Source: Metapseudomonas resinovorans DSM 21078
GTDB taxonomy: Bacteria; Pseudomonadota; Gammaproteobacteria; Pseudomonadales; Pseudomonadaceae
NCBI RefSeq assembly: GCF_000423545.1
Contig: NZ_KE384033.1
Coordinates: 42,817 to 106,816, forward strand
DNA length: 64,000 bases
Direction: 5' to 3'
This document shows positions 45,800 to 54,403 of the stretch, one piece after another (position 1 is the stretch's first letter; the number at the start of each line of letters is the position of its first letter). Under the pieces are notes generated by a model. The model saw only the letters and a list, made by a program, of their open reading frames with translations. It was not told where the DNA came from and did no database searches. The position numbers were made by a program, and so were the translations under genes.

Positions 45800-46459
45800 T
45801 CAGTCGCGATCCGGCGCCCCCAGCGGGAACAGCGGTCGATACATGCGCGCTTCGTCCACCGCGCGGGCGAACGAGGGACGAGCCAGCAAGCGCTGCCGAT
45901 AGGCCCGGACGTTGCCGAACGACCCGGCAATCGGGTGTACCCAGTCGGCATAGAACAGCGCCGGCGCGGCTGCGCAGTCGGCCAGGCTGAAGGTTTCGCC
46001 GGCCGCCCAGGCTCGGCCCGCGAGCTTCTCTTCGAGCCAGGCGTAACTGCGCTCCAGCAGGCCTTTCGCTTCCGCCACGCCAAGCGCGTCGCGCTGCTCT
46101 GCCGGGCGCAGGCTATCGAACACCGGCTTCTGCATCGGCGTCATCACATACAGGTCGAAGAAGCGATCCAGCATGCGCACCTCAAGCGCGGCTTCCGGCC
46201 CCTCGGGGATCAGCGTTACCGGCCCGGCATGATGTTGCTGCAGGTATTCGATGATGATGCTCGACTCCATCACCGGCCGCTCGCCGTCCAGCAGCAACGG
46301 AAACCGCTGGAGCGGCCAGAGGGTCTGGAACTCGTCGGCGGTGGTCGGGTCATCCGGTGACAGCAAGCGCATGCGGAAGGGTGTGTCGTTCTCGTAGAGC
46401 GCGATCAGCACCTTCTGGCAGTAAGACGAGAAGGGATGGGCGAACAGTTGCAGGGACAT
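45800..46459 (-). CDS. glutathione S-transferase
   Basis: Intact GST of 219 residues. The thioredoxin-like N-terminal domain (about residues 1-78) has LFAHPFSSYCQKVLIALYEN with Ser/Cys in the active-site region and ESSIIIEYL for glutathione binding. The helical C-terminal domain (about 90-205) contains FSLADCAAAPALFYADW. The ATG at 46459 has AGGAG 7 bases upstream. It lies 70 bases after the start of the broken GST gene region and may take over part of its role. The substrate is unknown. Confidence 0.85.
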   Translation of the reverse strand: MSLQLFAHPFSSYCQKVLIALYENDTPFRMRLLSPDDPTTADEFQTLWPLQRFPLLLDGERPVMESSIIIEYLQQHHAGPVTLIPEGPEAALEVRMLDRFFDLYVMTPMQKPVFDSLRPAEQRDALGVAEAKGLLERSYAWLEEKLAGRAWAAGETFSLADCAAAPALFYADWVHPIAGSFGNVRAYRQRLLARPSFARAVDEARMYRPLFPLGAPDRD

Positions 46460-46735
46460 GGGCGACTCCTGTTGAAGTTGGGATTCGCTAGCTGGTCGAT
46501 TGCCATTCGGGGAAATCGACAGGTTTTGGCTGTTGTAGGAAGACGACTTTGTCCCTGCAAAGGGTAGGCGCCTATGGCGCTGAGGGACCGCTGTCAGCGT
46601 GCTGAAAGAGTCGTCCGGTATCCTGCCTGTCGCCGGCGACACGATTGCCTGGTGTTATCTCCCCTCTATTGCGCGGTTCCAGCGGCAGCCCAGGCCACAA
46701 GCCTGCGGCCTGTCGCTGTGCAGCACCGGGGTGAA

Positions 46736-47077
46736 TCAATCGTCCCGCGTCAGCACTTCCAGCAATTCGATCTCGAACAGCAGGTTGGAGTTGGGCTTGA
46801 TATGGGCGCCGACCTGGCGTTCGCCGTAGGCCAGGTGCGCCGGGACGAAGAGCTTGCGCTTGCCGCCCACTTTCATGCCCATCAGGCCGATGTCCCAGCC
46901 CTTGATGACACGCCCGGTGCCGATCACGCACTGGAAGGGCTTGCCACGGCTGTAGGACGAATCGAACTCGGTGCCGTCTTCCAGGGTGCCGCGGTACTGG
47001 GTGGTGATCAGGGCGCCCTTGACCACTTCCTTGCCGTTGCCCAGCTGGATATCGGTTATCTGCAGTTCGTCACTCAT
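46736..47077 (-). CDS. FKBP-type peptidyl-prolyl cis-trans isomerase
   Basis: Single-domain FKBP of 113 residues that catalyses proline isomerisation in the cytoplasm (no signal peptide). It contains the family core DGTEFDSSYSRGKPF, VIGTGRVIKGWDIGLMGM and VPAHLAYGERQVG, with NLLFEIELLEV closing the domain. GGAG lies 6 bases before the ATG. It stands upstream of the GST gene with a 276-base gap in which I recognise no gene. Confidence 0.92.
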   Translation of the reverse strand: MSDELQITDIQLGNGKEVVKGALITTQYRGTLEDGTEFDSSYSRGKPFQCVIGTGRVIKGWDIGLMGMKVGGKRKLFVPAHLAYGERQVGAHIKPNSNLLFEIELLEVLTRDD

Positions 47078-47375
47078 GGGATGTGCTCCTTGGTTCGTCG
47101 GTCGGGTCCGGCCATTTGCGCGCAGCCTTTTCGCAGGATCGCGCGCGCCGGTCAAGCCACGACGTAATTCGTCGACGACAGGAACGCCCGGCTTCATCGG
47201 GGCTTCGTGCAATTTGCATGAGAGCTGGACGGGGAATCGTGCAAGTCACCCACAGGTTGCAGGGCGCTCCCGCTCCATATGGCTGATTTGCAAGGAAATT
47301 ACCTGAAGCAGCAAACGGGCACGACGACTGCAGGGAACAAGGTTCGAAAACCCAGGACCCGACAGGAGTTTCCGA

Positions 47376-47738
47376 ATGAAGCTGCCATTTACTGCCTTCT
47401 ATGATGCCTTTGCGCAGTACCAGGTAGTCGTGAAGCCCCGGCCCGATGGGTCATTGTTGCTCACGCTGACCGGACAAGACGGCGAATCGCTCTGCAAGGC
47501 CGTCGACAACGAAGCCTTCTACAGCGACGCGCGCGTGCGCCAGGTGATCCGGGAACTGCAGCGGGACATGAAGCTGGACGCGGGCGAAGTGCACTGGCAC
47601 GACAAGGGCATCGACTGGGTATCGCGCGATCTGCCTACCTATCAGGGTGGGCCCATTCACATGACGGCGGCCAAGACGCTTGTGGCGCGGCGCAAGCTGG
47701 AGCCCAGGCAACAGGCTCGTCGAACCCCCGTAGCCTGA
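47376..47738 (+). CDS. DUF3509-like hypothetical protein
   Basis: Protein of 120 residues, mostly confined to pseudomonads. It contains VVVKPRPDGSLLLTLTGQDG and VRQVIRELQRDM, which resemble the DUF3509 family. The C-terminal tail is basic (ARRKLEPRQQARR). It is a single gene with a strong terminator. The 298-base region upstream, shared with the divergent FKBP gene, holds promoters but no recognised element. The function is unknown. Confidence 0.65.
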   Translation: MKLPFTAFYDAFAQYQVVVKPRPDGSLLLTLTGQDGESLCKAVDNEAFYSDARVRQVIRELQRDMKLDAGEVHWHDKGIDWVSRDLPTYQGGPIHMTAAKTLVARRKLEPRQQARRTPVA

Positions 47739-47754
47739 ACACCGCTGACGGATG

Positions 47755-47783
47755 AAAGGAGCGGGGCGACCCGCTCCTTTTTT
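47755..47783 (+). terminator. Rho-independent terminator of the DUF3509-like gene
   Basis: AAAGGAGCGGG, GNRA-type loop GCGA, CCCGCTCCTTT followed by TTT: an 11-bp perfect stem. It lies 6 bases before the end of the opposing small gene, so it may serve both strands. Confidence 0.9.
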
Positions 47784-47788
47784 GTGGC

Positions 47789-47980
47789 TTAGCCACGCTT
47801 CGCTTTTTCGGCGAGTTCCTTCTGGGCGACCGCTTCGTTTGCCTCGTGTTGCTGTTTTTCGATCTGCGCAAGGCGCTTCTCGTAGCGGGAGATGGTGCGG
47901 TCGCCGCCGCCGGATGCCATCGCCGAACCAGCGGAAAGGGCGACGGCCAGCAAGGTTGCGGAAGTGATGAGCTTTTTCAT
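47789..47980 (-). CDS. small secreted protein, unknown function
   Basis: Protein of 63 residues. A signal peptide (about residues 1-22, cleavage after AMA) is followed by SGGGDRTISRYEKRLAQIEK and a charged helix rich in Glu, Gln and Lys. Short periplasmic proteins of this type are common in Pseudomonas and unassigned. AGGAGA precedes the ATG. It is convergent with the DUF3509-like gene. Confidence 0.65.
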   Translation of the reverse strand: MKKLITSATLLAVALSAGSAMASGGGDRTISRYEKRLAQIEKQQHEANEAVAQKELAEKAKRG

Positions 47981-48120
47981 GGAATGTCTCCTATCGAGAT
48001 CAAGGGGTGGGGTATCCAGAGCAATCTCCGAATTCGTTACAGCCGTCCTTGACGCAGGCAGTGGGCTTCCCGGTGGCCGGTCGCGCCGGTCGTTCGCGGG
48101 AATCCATCGCGACTTGAATA

Positions 48121-48160
48121 AAAGGCCCCGCGGCGAGGAGCTCGTACCCGCGGGGTGAAA
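48121..48160 (-). terminator. terminator of the mexEF-oprN operon
   Basis: CCCCGCGG and CCGCGGGG (48126-48133 and 48148-48155) form an 8-bp stem whose loop holds a second small stem CGAG/CTCG. On the minus strand the stem is followed by CCTTTTATT. It lies about 40 bases after the oprN-like stop. Confidence 0.7.
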
Positions 48161-48197
48161 ATGCCGGCCGGGGCAGGCCGGGCAAGGGAAGAGAGGG

Positions 48198-49592
48198 TCA
48201 CGCCTGGGGTTGCCAGCCGCCGCCAAGGGCCTTGTAGATGGCGACGATGCCGCGATAGACCTCGACTTCGGCCTGGGCCTGGGCGTCTTCGGCGGCCAGT
48301 CGCTCGCGTTCGGCGTCCAGCAGCACGAGGAAGTCCACAGTGCCTTCGCGATAGCGGGTTGCGGCCTGTTCGGCGGCGGCACGGGTGGCTTCCGACTGGC
48401 GTACCAGGGAAACCAGGCGCTGCTGGCGCTTGCCGTAGTCGCTGAAGGCGTTCTCGGACTCCTCCAGGGCCAGCAGCACCTGTTGCTCGTAGCTGGCCAG
48501 GGCACCTTCGGCGTCCGCTTCGGCACCCCGCAGGCGGGCGCGGACGCTGCCCAGGTCGAAGGCCGCCCAGGAGATGGTCGGGGCCACGGCCCAGGCTCGT
48601 GCAGCGGAGGAACCGATCTGCGAACCGCGCCCAGCGGTGAAACCGAGGAAGCCGGAAAGGCTCACACGGGGGAACAGATCAGCCGTGGCCACGCCCACGC
48701 CGGCGGTGGCGGCGGCCAGTTGGCGTTCGGCGGATCGCACGTCCGGGCGGCGGCGCAGCAGTTCGGCGGGATCGCCAATGGGCAGGGCCTTGGCGATCAC
48801 CGGCAACGGTTTGGGCGACAGGTCCACGGTCAGCTGTTCCGGGCGCTGGCCGAGCAGCGTGGCGATGCGGTTGCGGGCACGCGCTTCTTCGGCCTGCAGT
48901 TGCGGCAGGCTGGCTTCGGTGGCGGCCAGACGCCCGTCAGCGCGCAGCACATCCAGCTCGCTGCCGACGCCCGCGTCGCGCAGTTGTTCGGTCAGGCCAC
49001 GGGACTCCTGCTGGTTCTCCAGGTTTTCGCGGGCAATCCGCTCCCTGAGCTGCGCGCCACGCAGGTTGCCGTAGGCGTCCACGAGTTCGGCGATCAGGCT
49101 GACCTGCAATTGCTGCAGGTCAGCCTGGGCCGCGTCGGTTTCCGCTTCGCTGGCTTCGATCTGGCGTTGGATGCGGCCGAACAGGTCCAGCTCCCAGGCC
49201 ATGTTCAGGCCGAGGTCGTAACGCTCGCTGTTGGCGCGCTCTTCGGTGACGCCGGGCTGCTGGCCCTTGCCGATTTCGGCGCTGGCGCCAGCGGTGACCA
49301 CCGGAAACTGGTCGTTGCCGACATCGTCGCGGAAGGCACGGGCCGCCTTGAGGCGGGCGAAGGCGATGCGCAACTCACGGTTTTCCTTGAGCGACTGCTG
49401 CACCAGCTGATTCAGGGTCGGGTCGTCGAACTGTTGCCACCAGACGCTCTCGAAACGGCCGCGATCGGCCTTCACGGCGTCCGCCGAGGCGAGCCGCGCG
49501 GGCTCGGTGTCGGGGGCTTTGTAGTCCGGGCCCACGGCACAGGCGGAAAGGGCCAGTGCCAGCAGGGCGGGGGCGAAAGCCTTGTGCATCAT
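48198..49592 (-). CDS. oprN: OprN-like outer-membrane efflux channel lipoprotein
   Basis: TolC-like channel of 464 residues, third gene of the mexEF-oprN operon. The lipoprotein signal ends at Cys18 (LALSAC) and is followed by AVGPDYKAP. Two efflux-protein repeats are visible, with ELDLFGRIQRQIEASEAE near residue 125 and ELLRRRPDVRSAERQLAAA near residue 280. The start ATGATG at 49592 overlaps the mexF stop, and an AAGGAAG box lies 9 bases upstream. The symbol is assigned from position and similarity to P. aeruginosa OprN. Confidence 0.88.
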   Translation of the reverse strand: MMHKAFAPALLALALSACAVGPDYKAPDTEPARLASADAVKADRGRFESVWWQQFDDPTLNQLVQQSLKENRELRIAFARLKAARAFRDDVGNDQFPVVTAGASAEIGKGQQPGVTEERANSERYDLGLNMAWELDLFGRIQRQIEASEAETDAAQADLQQLQVSLIAELVDAYGNLRGAQLRERIARENLENQQESRGLTEQLRDAGVGSELDVLRADGRLAATEASLPQLQAEEARARNRIATLLGQRPEQLTVDLSPKPLPVIAKALPIGDPAELLRRRPDVRSAERQLAAATAGVGVATADLFPRVSLSGFLGFTAGRGSQIGSSAARAWAVAPTISWAAFDLGSVRARLRGAEADAEGALASYEQQVLLALEESENAFSDYGKRQQRLVSLVRQSEATRAAAEQAATRYREGTVDFLVLLDAERERLAAEDAQAQAEVEVYRGIVAIYKALGGGWQPQA

Positions 49593-52500
49593 GCGTGTGC
49601 TTCCTTCAGTTGCGGGGCGCGGGCGGCCTTGCGCGCTTCGCGCTTTTCGACGAATCCGCGGATCAGGACGTAGAACACCGGGGTCAGCAGCAGGCCGAAG
49701 AAGGTCACGCCGATCATCCCGCTGAACACCGCGACACCCATGGCGTGGCGCATTTCGGCGCCGGCACCGGAGGACAGCACCAGGGGCACCACGCCCATGA
49801 TGAAGGCGATGGAGGTCATCAGGATCGGGCGCAGACGCAGGCGGCAGGCTTCCAGGACGGCGGCGACGCGGTCCAGGCCTTCTTCCTGTTTCTCCTTGGC
49901 GAACTCGACGATGAGGATGGCGTTCTTGCACGCCAGGCCCACCAGTACGATCAAGCCGATCTGGGTGAAGATGTTGTTGTCGCTACCAGCCAGGATCACC
50001 CCGGTGATGGCGGAGAACAGCACGGTCGGCACGATCAGGATCACCGCCAGCGGCAGGCTCCAGCTCTCGTATTGGGCGGCCAGCACCAGGAAGGCCAGGA
50101 GTACGCAGAGCGGGAAGATGAAGATCGCGGTATTGCCGGCGAGGATCTGCTGGTAGGTCAGGTCCGTCCATTCGTAGGTCATGCCGTTGGGCAGCTCTTC
50201 GTCCAGCAGCTTGGCGATGGCCGCCTCGGCCTGGCCGGAGCTGTAGCCGGGCGCGGCTGCGCCGTTGATCTCGGCGGTGATGAAGCCGTTGTAGTGCATG
50301 ACGCGATCGGGGCCAGCGCTGTTTTCCACCTTGACGAAGGTGGACAGCGGGATCATCTCGCCACGGTTGTTGCGCACCTTCAACTGGCCGATCTGCTCGG
50401 GCTCCAGGCGGAATTGCTGGTCGGCCTGGACGTTGACCTGGTAGGTGCGGCCAAAGCGGTTGAAGTCGTTGGCGTACAGCGAACCCAGGTACACCTGCAT
50501 GGTGTCGAAGATGTCGCTGATGGCCACGCCGTGGGTCTTGGCCTTTTCGCGGTCGATGGCGGCATCCACCTGCGGCACGTTGACCTGGTAGCTGGTGAAC
50601 ACCGACATGGGGTTCAGCTCCGGCAGCTGGCGCGCCTTGGCGATGATGTTCTGGGTCTGCTTGTACAGCTCCTCGTAGCCCAGGTTGCCGCGGTCCTCGA
50701 CCTGCAGGCGGAAGCCGCCGATGGTGCCGAGGCCCTGAACCGGGGGCGGCGGGAAGATCGCGATGTAGGCATCCTGGATATCCGCGAACTGCTTGTTCAG
50801 CTCGGCGGCGATGGCGCCAGCCGACATGGACGGGTCCTTGCGCTCATCGAAGGGCTTGAGCGGGGTGAACACGATGCCGCTGTTCGGGCTGTTGGTGAAA
50901 CCGTTGATGGACAGGCCCGGGAAGGCCACGGTGTTTTCCACACCCGGGTGCTTGGAGGCGATCTCGGACATGCGCTTGATCACCGCTTCGGTGCGGTCGA
51001 GGGTGGCGGCATCCGGCAGTTGCGCGAAGGCCACCAGGTACTGCTTGTCCTGTTGCGGCACGAAGCCGGCCGGGGTGCTGGAGAAGCCCAGGTAGCCGAG
51101 TCCCAGCAGGCCGGCATAGATGAACATGGCGATGCTGCTGCCCCGCAGGACGCGGCGCACGGTACGGACGTAGCCGCCGCCAGCGCGTTCGAACATGCGG
51201 TTGAACGGGTTGAACAACCAGCGGCCGAACAGCGTGTCGAGCACGCGGGAGAAGCGGTCCTTCGGTGCGTGGTGGTCCCTCAGCAGCACAGCGGCCAGGG
51301 CCGGCGACAGGGTCAGCGAGTTGAAGGCCGAGATCACCGTGGAAATGGCGATGGTCAGGGCGAACTGCTGGTAGAACTGCCCGGTGAGGCCAGAGATGAA
51401 GGCGGTGGGCACGAATACGGCGCATAGCACGAGGGCAGTGGCGATGATCGGGCCGGTCACTTCCTTCATGGCCTGGCGGGTGGCTTCCACCGGCGACTTG
51501 CCGAGTCCGATGTTCCGTTCGACGTTTTCCACGACGACGATCGCATCGTCCACCACGATGCCGATGGCCAGCACCAGGCCGAACAGCGACAGGGCATTGA
51601 GCGAGAAGCCGAACAGGTGCATCACCGCGAAGGTGCCGATCAGCGACACCGGCACGGCGGCCAGCGGGATGATCGAGGCGCGCCAGGTCTGCAGGAACAG
51701 GATCACCACCAGGACCACGAGCACGATGGCTTCGAGCAGGGTGTGAACCACCGCCTCGATGGAACCGCGCACGAAGATGGTCGGGTCATAGACGATTTCG
51801 TAGTCCATGCCCTGGGGGAAGCTCTGCTTCAGTTCGGCCATGCGCTCACGAACGGCGTCGGAGATTTCGATGGCGTTGGAGCCGGGACGCTGGAACACCG
51901 GAATCGCCACGGCCGGCTGATTGTTCAGCAGCGAGCGCAGGGCGTACTGGTTGGACCCCAGCTCGACGCGGGCGATGTCCTTCAGGCGAGTGATCTCGCC
52001 GTCGTCACCGGCCCGGATGATGATGTTCTCGAACTCTTCCTCGGTGACCAGGCGGCCCTGGGTGTTGATCGACAGCTGGAAGCTGTTGCCGGCATCGGAC
52101 GGCGGCGCGCCGAGGGCACCTGCGGCGACCTGGCGGTTCTGCTCGCGAATGGCGTTGACCACATCGGTGGCGGTCAGGTTGCGCGAAGCCACCTTGTTCG
52201 GGTCGAGCCAGACACGCAGGGAGTAGTTGCCCATGCCGAACAGCTGTACGTCGCCCACGCCATCCAGCCGCGCCAGCTCGTCCTTGACGTTGAGCGCCGC
52301 GTAGTTGGACAGGTAGAGCATGTCGTAGCGGTTATCCGGTGAGGTCAGGTGCACCACCATGGTCAGGTCCGGAGAGGCCTTGTCCACGGTTACGCCAAGC
52401 CGCTGCACCTCAGTGGGCAGGGTGGGCATGGTGCGGGTCACGCGGTTCTGCACCTGCACCTGGGCGTTATCCAGGTCGGTGCCCAGGGCAAAGGTGATGG

Positions 52501-52777
52501 TCAGGGTCAGCTTGCCGTCGTTGGTCGCCTGGGAGGACATGTAGAGCATGCCTTCCACGCCGACGATGGCTTGCTCCAGCGGCGAGGCGACGGTTTCACC
52601 GATCACCTTGGGGTTGGCGCCGGGGAAGTTGGCGCGCACCACCACCGTCGGCGGTACCACTTCCGGGTATTCGCTGATAGGTAGCTGGAACAGCGAGATG
52701 GCGCCGCCGATCAGGATCAGCAGCGACAGCACGGCGGCGAAGATCGGCCGCAGGATGAAGAACTGGGAAAAATTCAT
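49589..52777 (-). CDS. mexF: MexF, RND efflux pump
   Basis: Inner-membrane RND transporter of 1062 residues, exactly the length of P. aeruginosa MexF, with near-identical stretches such as LILIGGAISLFQLPISEYPE and NNIFTQIGLIVLVGLACKNA. The proton-relay Asp pair is in IGIVVDDAIVVVENVERN near residue 407. MexEF-OprN exports chloramphenicol, fluoroquinolones, trimethoprim and quinolone-signal precursors. It starts 11 bases after the mexE stop, and the stop overlaps the oprN-like start. Confidence 0.95.
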   Translation of the reverse strand: MNFSQFFILRPIFAAVLSLLILIGGAISLFQLPISEYPEVVPPTVVVRANFPGANPKVIGETVASPLEQAIVGVEGMLYMSSQATNDGKLTLTITFALGTDLDNAQVQVQNRVTRTMPTLPTEVQRLGVTVDKASPDLTMVVHLTSPDNRYDMLYLSNYAALNVKDELARLDGVGDVQLFGMGNYSLRVWLDPNKVASRNLTATDVVNAIREQNRQVAAGALGAPPSDAGNSFQLSINTQGRLVTEEEFENIIIRAGDDGEITRLKDIARVELGSNQYALRSLLNNQPAVAIPVFQRPGSNAIEISDAVRERMAELKQSFPQGMDYEIVYDPTIFVRGSIEAVVHTLLEAIVLVVLVVILFLQTWRASIIPLAAVPVSLIGTFAVMHLFGFSLNALSLFGLVLAIGIVVDDAIVVVENVERNIGLGKSPVEATRQAMKEVTGPIIATALVLCAVFVPTAFISGLTGQFYQQFALTIAISTVISAFNSLTLSPALAAVLLRDHHAPKDRFSRVLDTLFGRWLFNPFNRMFERAGGGYVRTVRRVLRGSSIAMFIYAGLLGLGYLGFSSTPAGFVPQQDKQYLVAFAQLPDAATLDRTEAVIKRMSEIASKHPGVENTVAFPGLSINGFTNSPNSGIVFTPLKPFDERKDPSMSAGAIAAELNKQFADIQDAYIAIFPPPPVQGLGTIGGFRLQVEDRGNLGYEELYKQTQNIIAKARQLPELNPMSVFTSYQVNVPQVDAAIDREKAKTHGVAISDIFDTMQVYLGSLYANDFNRFGRTYQVNVQADQQFRLEPEQIGQLKVRNNRGEMIPLSTFVKVENSAGPDRVMHYNGFITAEINGAAAPGYSSGQAEAAIAKLLDEELPNGMTYEWTDLTYQQILAGNTAIFIFPLCVLLAFLVLAAQYESWSLPLAVILIVPTVLFSAITGVILAGSDNNIFTQIGLIVLVGLACKNAILIVEFAKEKQEEGLDRVAAVLEACRLRLRPILMTSIAFIMGVVPLVLSSGAGAEMRHAMGVAVFSGMIGVTFFGLLLTPVFYVLIRGFVEKREARKAARAPQLKEAHA

Positions 52778-52788
52778 GGCGTGCTACC

Positions 52789-54030
52789 TCAGCCGCGCGG
52801 GCCGACGGACGTTTTGGCGTTCTGCTCGGCCACTCGCGGAGCGTTGCTGCTATCCACGGATTGGCGCAGGCGGGCCAACTGTTCGAGGGTGGATTCGTCG
52901 GCCATGGGCACGGCTTGCGGTTCCACAGGTGCGCCGGGCATGGCGCGCTGCAGGCCGTTGACCACAATGGTCTCGCCCTTGACCAGGCCGTTGCGCACGA
53001 TGCGCAGGCCTTCCAGCTTTGGCCCCAGTTCGATGGAGCGGTAGTTCACCTTGTTGTCTTCACCCAGCACCAGGACGAACTTCTTGCCCAGGTCGGTGCC
53101 GATGGCCTCGTCCTTGATCAGCGCGGCCGGGTAGGTCTCGCTGCCCACCAGCTTGATGCGGGCGTAAAGACCGGGGGTGAAGCGGCCGTCCTTGTTGTCG
53201 AACACGGCGCGGCCACGGATGGTGCCGGTGCGCGGATTGACCTGGTTGTCGAGGAAGTCCAACTGGCCCAGGTGCGGGTTGCCGGTTTCGCTGGACAGGC
53301 CCATGTACACGGGGCTGGCGGCGCGGGTGTCGGAGCCGGTCTTGCGGGCCAGTTCCACGTACTTGAGGAAGGCGCGCTCGTCGGCGTCGAAGTAGGCGTA
53401 GACCTTGTCGGTGGAGACCACCGAGGTCAGCAGCGACTGGCTGGCGTTGACCAGGTTGCCTTCGGTGATTTCGGCACGGCTGACGCGACCGTCGATGGGG
53501 GCGGTCACGCGGGTGAAGCTGAGGTTGAGCTTGGCGTTGTCCAGTTCGGCCTGGGTGGCGGCGACCGCGGCTTGGGCCTCGGTGGCAGCGCTGGCGCGAG
53601 CGTCGGCCAATTCGGCGGAGATGGCATTGCTCTGGCGCAGGCGCTCACCACGGCGGGCTTCGTTGGCGGCACGGTTCTGGTTGGCGCGGGCTTGCTGCAG
53701 CTGGGCCTCCAGGCGCTTGACCTCGGCCTCGAAGGGGCGCGGGTCGATCTGGAACAGCAGGTCGCCTTTCTTCACCAGGCTGCCTTCATCGAAAGCCACC
53801 CGGTCGATGTAGCCGGAGACGCGCGGGCGGATTTCCACGGACTCCGGAGCTTCCAGGCGACCGGTGAATTCGTCCCATTCGTTGAGGGGCTGTTCGATCA
53901 CTTCGGCGACGCTGACCTTGGGGGCCGCTTGGTTGAGCGTGGCTTCCGGTGCCTTGCCGCAGGCTACCAGTACCACCGCCGCCGCGAGGGTAAGAGGGTA
54001 ACGCCAGAGATTCTTCTGTATTGCTTCCAT
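52789..54030 (-). CDS. mexE: MexE, RND efflux periplasmic adaptor lipoprotein
   Basis: Membrane fusion protein of 413 residues. The lipobox LVAC has Cys24. APKVSVAEVIEQPLNEWDEF and RPRVSGYIDRVAFDEG match MexE closely; the alpha-hairpin is at about residues 100-165 and the lipoyl return at VTAPIDGRVSRAE. GGAG lies 6 bases before the ATG. It heads the efflux operon and is separated from the activator gene mexT by 373 bases holding repeat R5. Confidence 0.94.
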   Translation of the reverse strand: MEAIQKNLWRYPLTLAAAVVLVACGKAPEATLNQAAPKVSVAEVIEQPLNEWDEFTGRLEAPESVEIRPRVSGYIDRVAFDEGSLVKKGDLLFQIDPRPFEAEVKRLEAQLQQARANQNRAANEARRGERLRQSNAISAELADARASAATEAQAAVAATQAELDNAKLNLSFTRVTAPIDGRVSRAEITEGNLVNASQSLLTSVVSTDKVYAYFDADERAFLKYVELARKTGSDTRAASPVYMGLSSETGNPHLGQLDFLDNQVNPRTGTIRGRAVFDNKDGRFTPGLYARIKLVGSETYPAALIKDEAIGTDLGKKFVLVLGEDNKVNYRSIELGPKLEGLRIVRNGLVKGETIVVNGLQRAMPGAPVEPQAVPMADESTLEQLARLRQSVDSSNAPRVAEQNAKTSVGPRG

Positions 54031-54173
54031 GGGACAGCTCCGCCAATTGGTTTTATGAATGGGCGGAGTCTGCGTGCGGATATTCGACCAGACGAATCGA
54101 ACACCCTGAAGATGACTATTACTGGAAGTGATTGATCAGGGCGGGGTTATGGCGTTGTTGATGGTTTGGAATC

Positions 54174-54380
54174 TGTAGGGGCGATTTCAATCGCCAAGGG
54201 ATGCGCAGCGTCCCCTGAGAGTCTGGTGGGCAGACCTTCGGCCTGCTTGGCGAATGAATTGGCGATGCCTGCATTGCGTGTTGCAGGCAGCTGCATTGCC
54301 CGTAGGAGCTGGCTCTTGGCCCGTTGGTAAATCTCTCGCAACAACAAACGCAGACATAGCGAATGAATTCGCCCCCCACA
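54174..54380. repeat. composite palindromic repeat, copy R5, with deleted REPIN hairpin
   Basis: It has the same outer palindrome (GGCGATTTCAATCGCC near 54180) and CAGACCTTCGGCCTGCTTGG as R3, then GAATTGGCGATGCCTGCATT and the R2-like right half (TGGTAAATCTCTCGCAACAA, CAGACATAGCGAATGAATTC). Only GTAGGAGCTGGCT (54302-54314) of the REPIN remains; about 45-50 bases with the second arm are missing. It lies between mexT and mexE. The remaining 143 bases next to mexE (54031-54173) hold its promoter; I found no convincing MexT box there. Confidence 0.78.
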
Positions 54381-54403
54381 TAAGAAGGGGCGTCGCCTGG
54401 CCG

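Noticed and set aside
49556..51427. 623-codon open frame on the plus strand opposite mexF
   Set aside because: It has low-complexity, Gln/His/Gly-rich composition typical of antisense frames, and mexF on the other strand is almost identical to a known protein.
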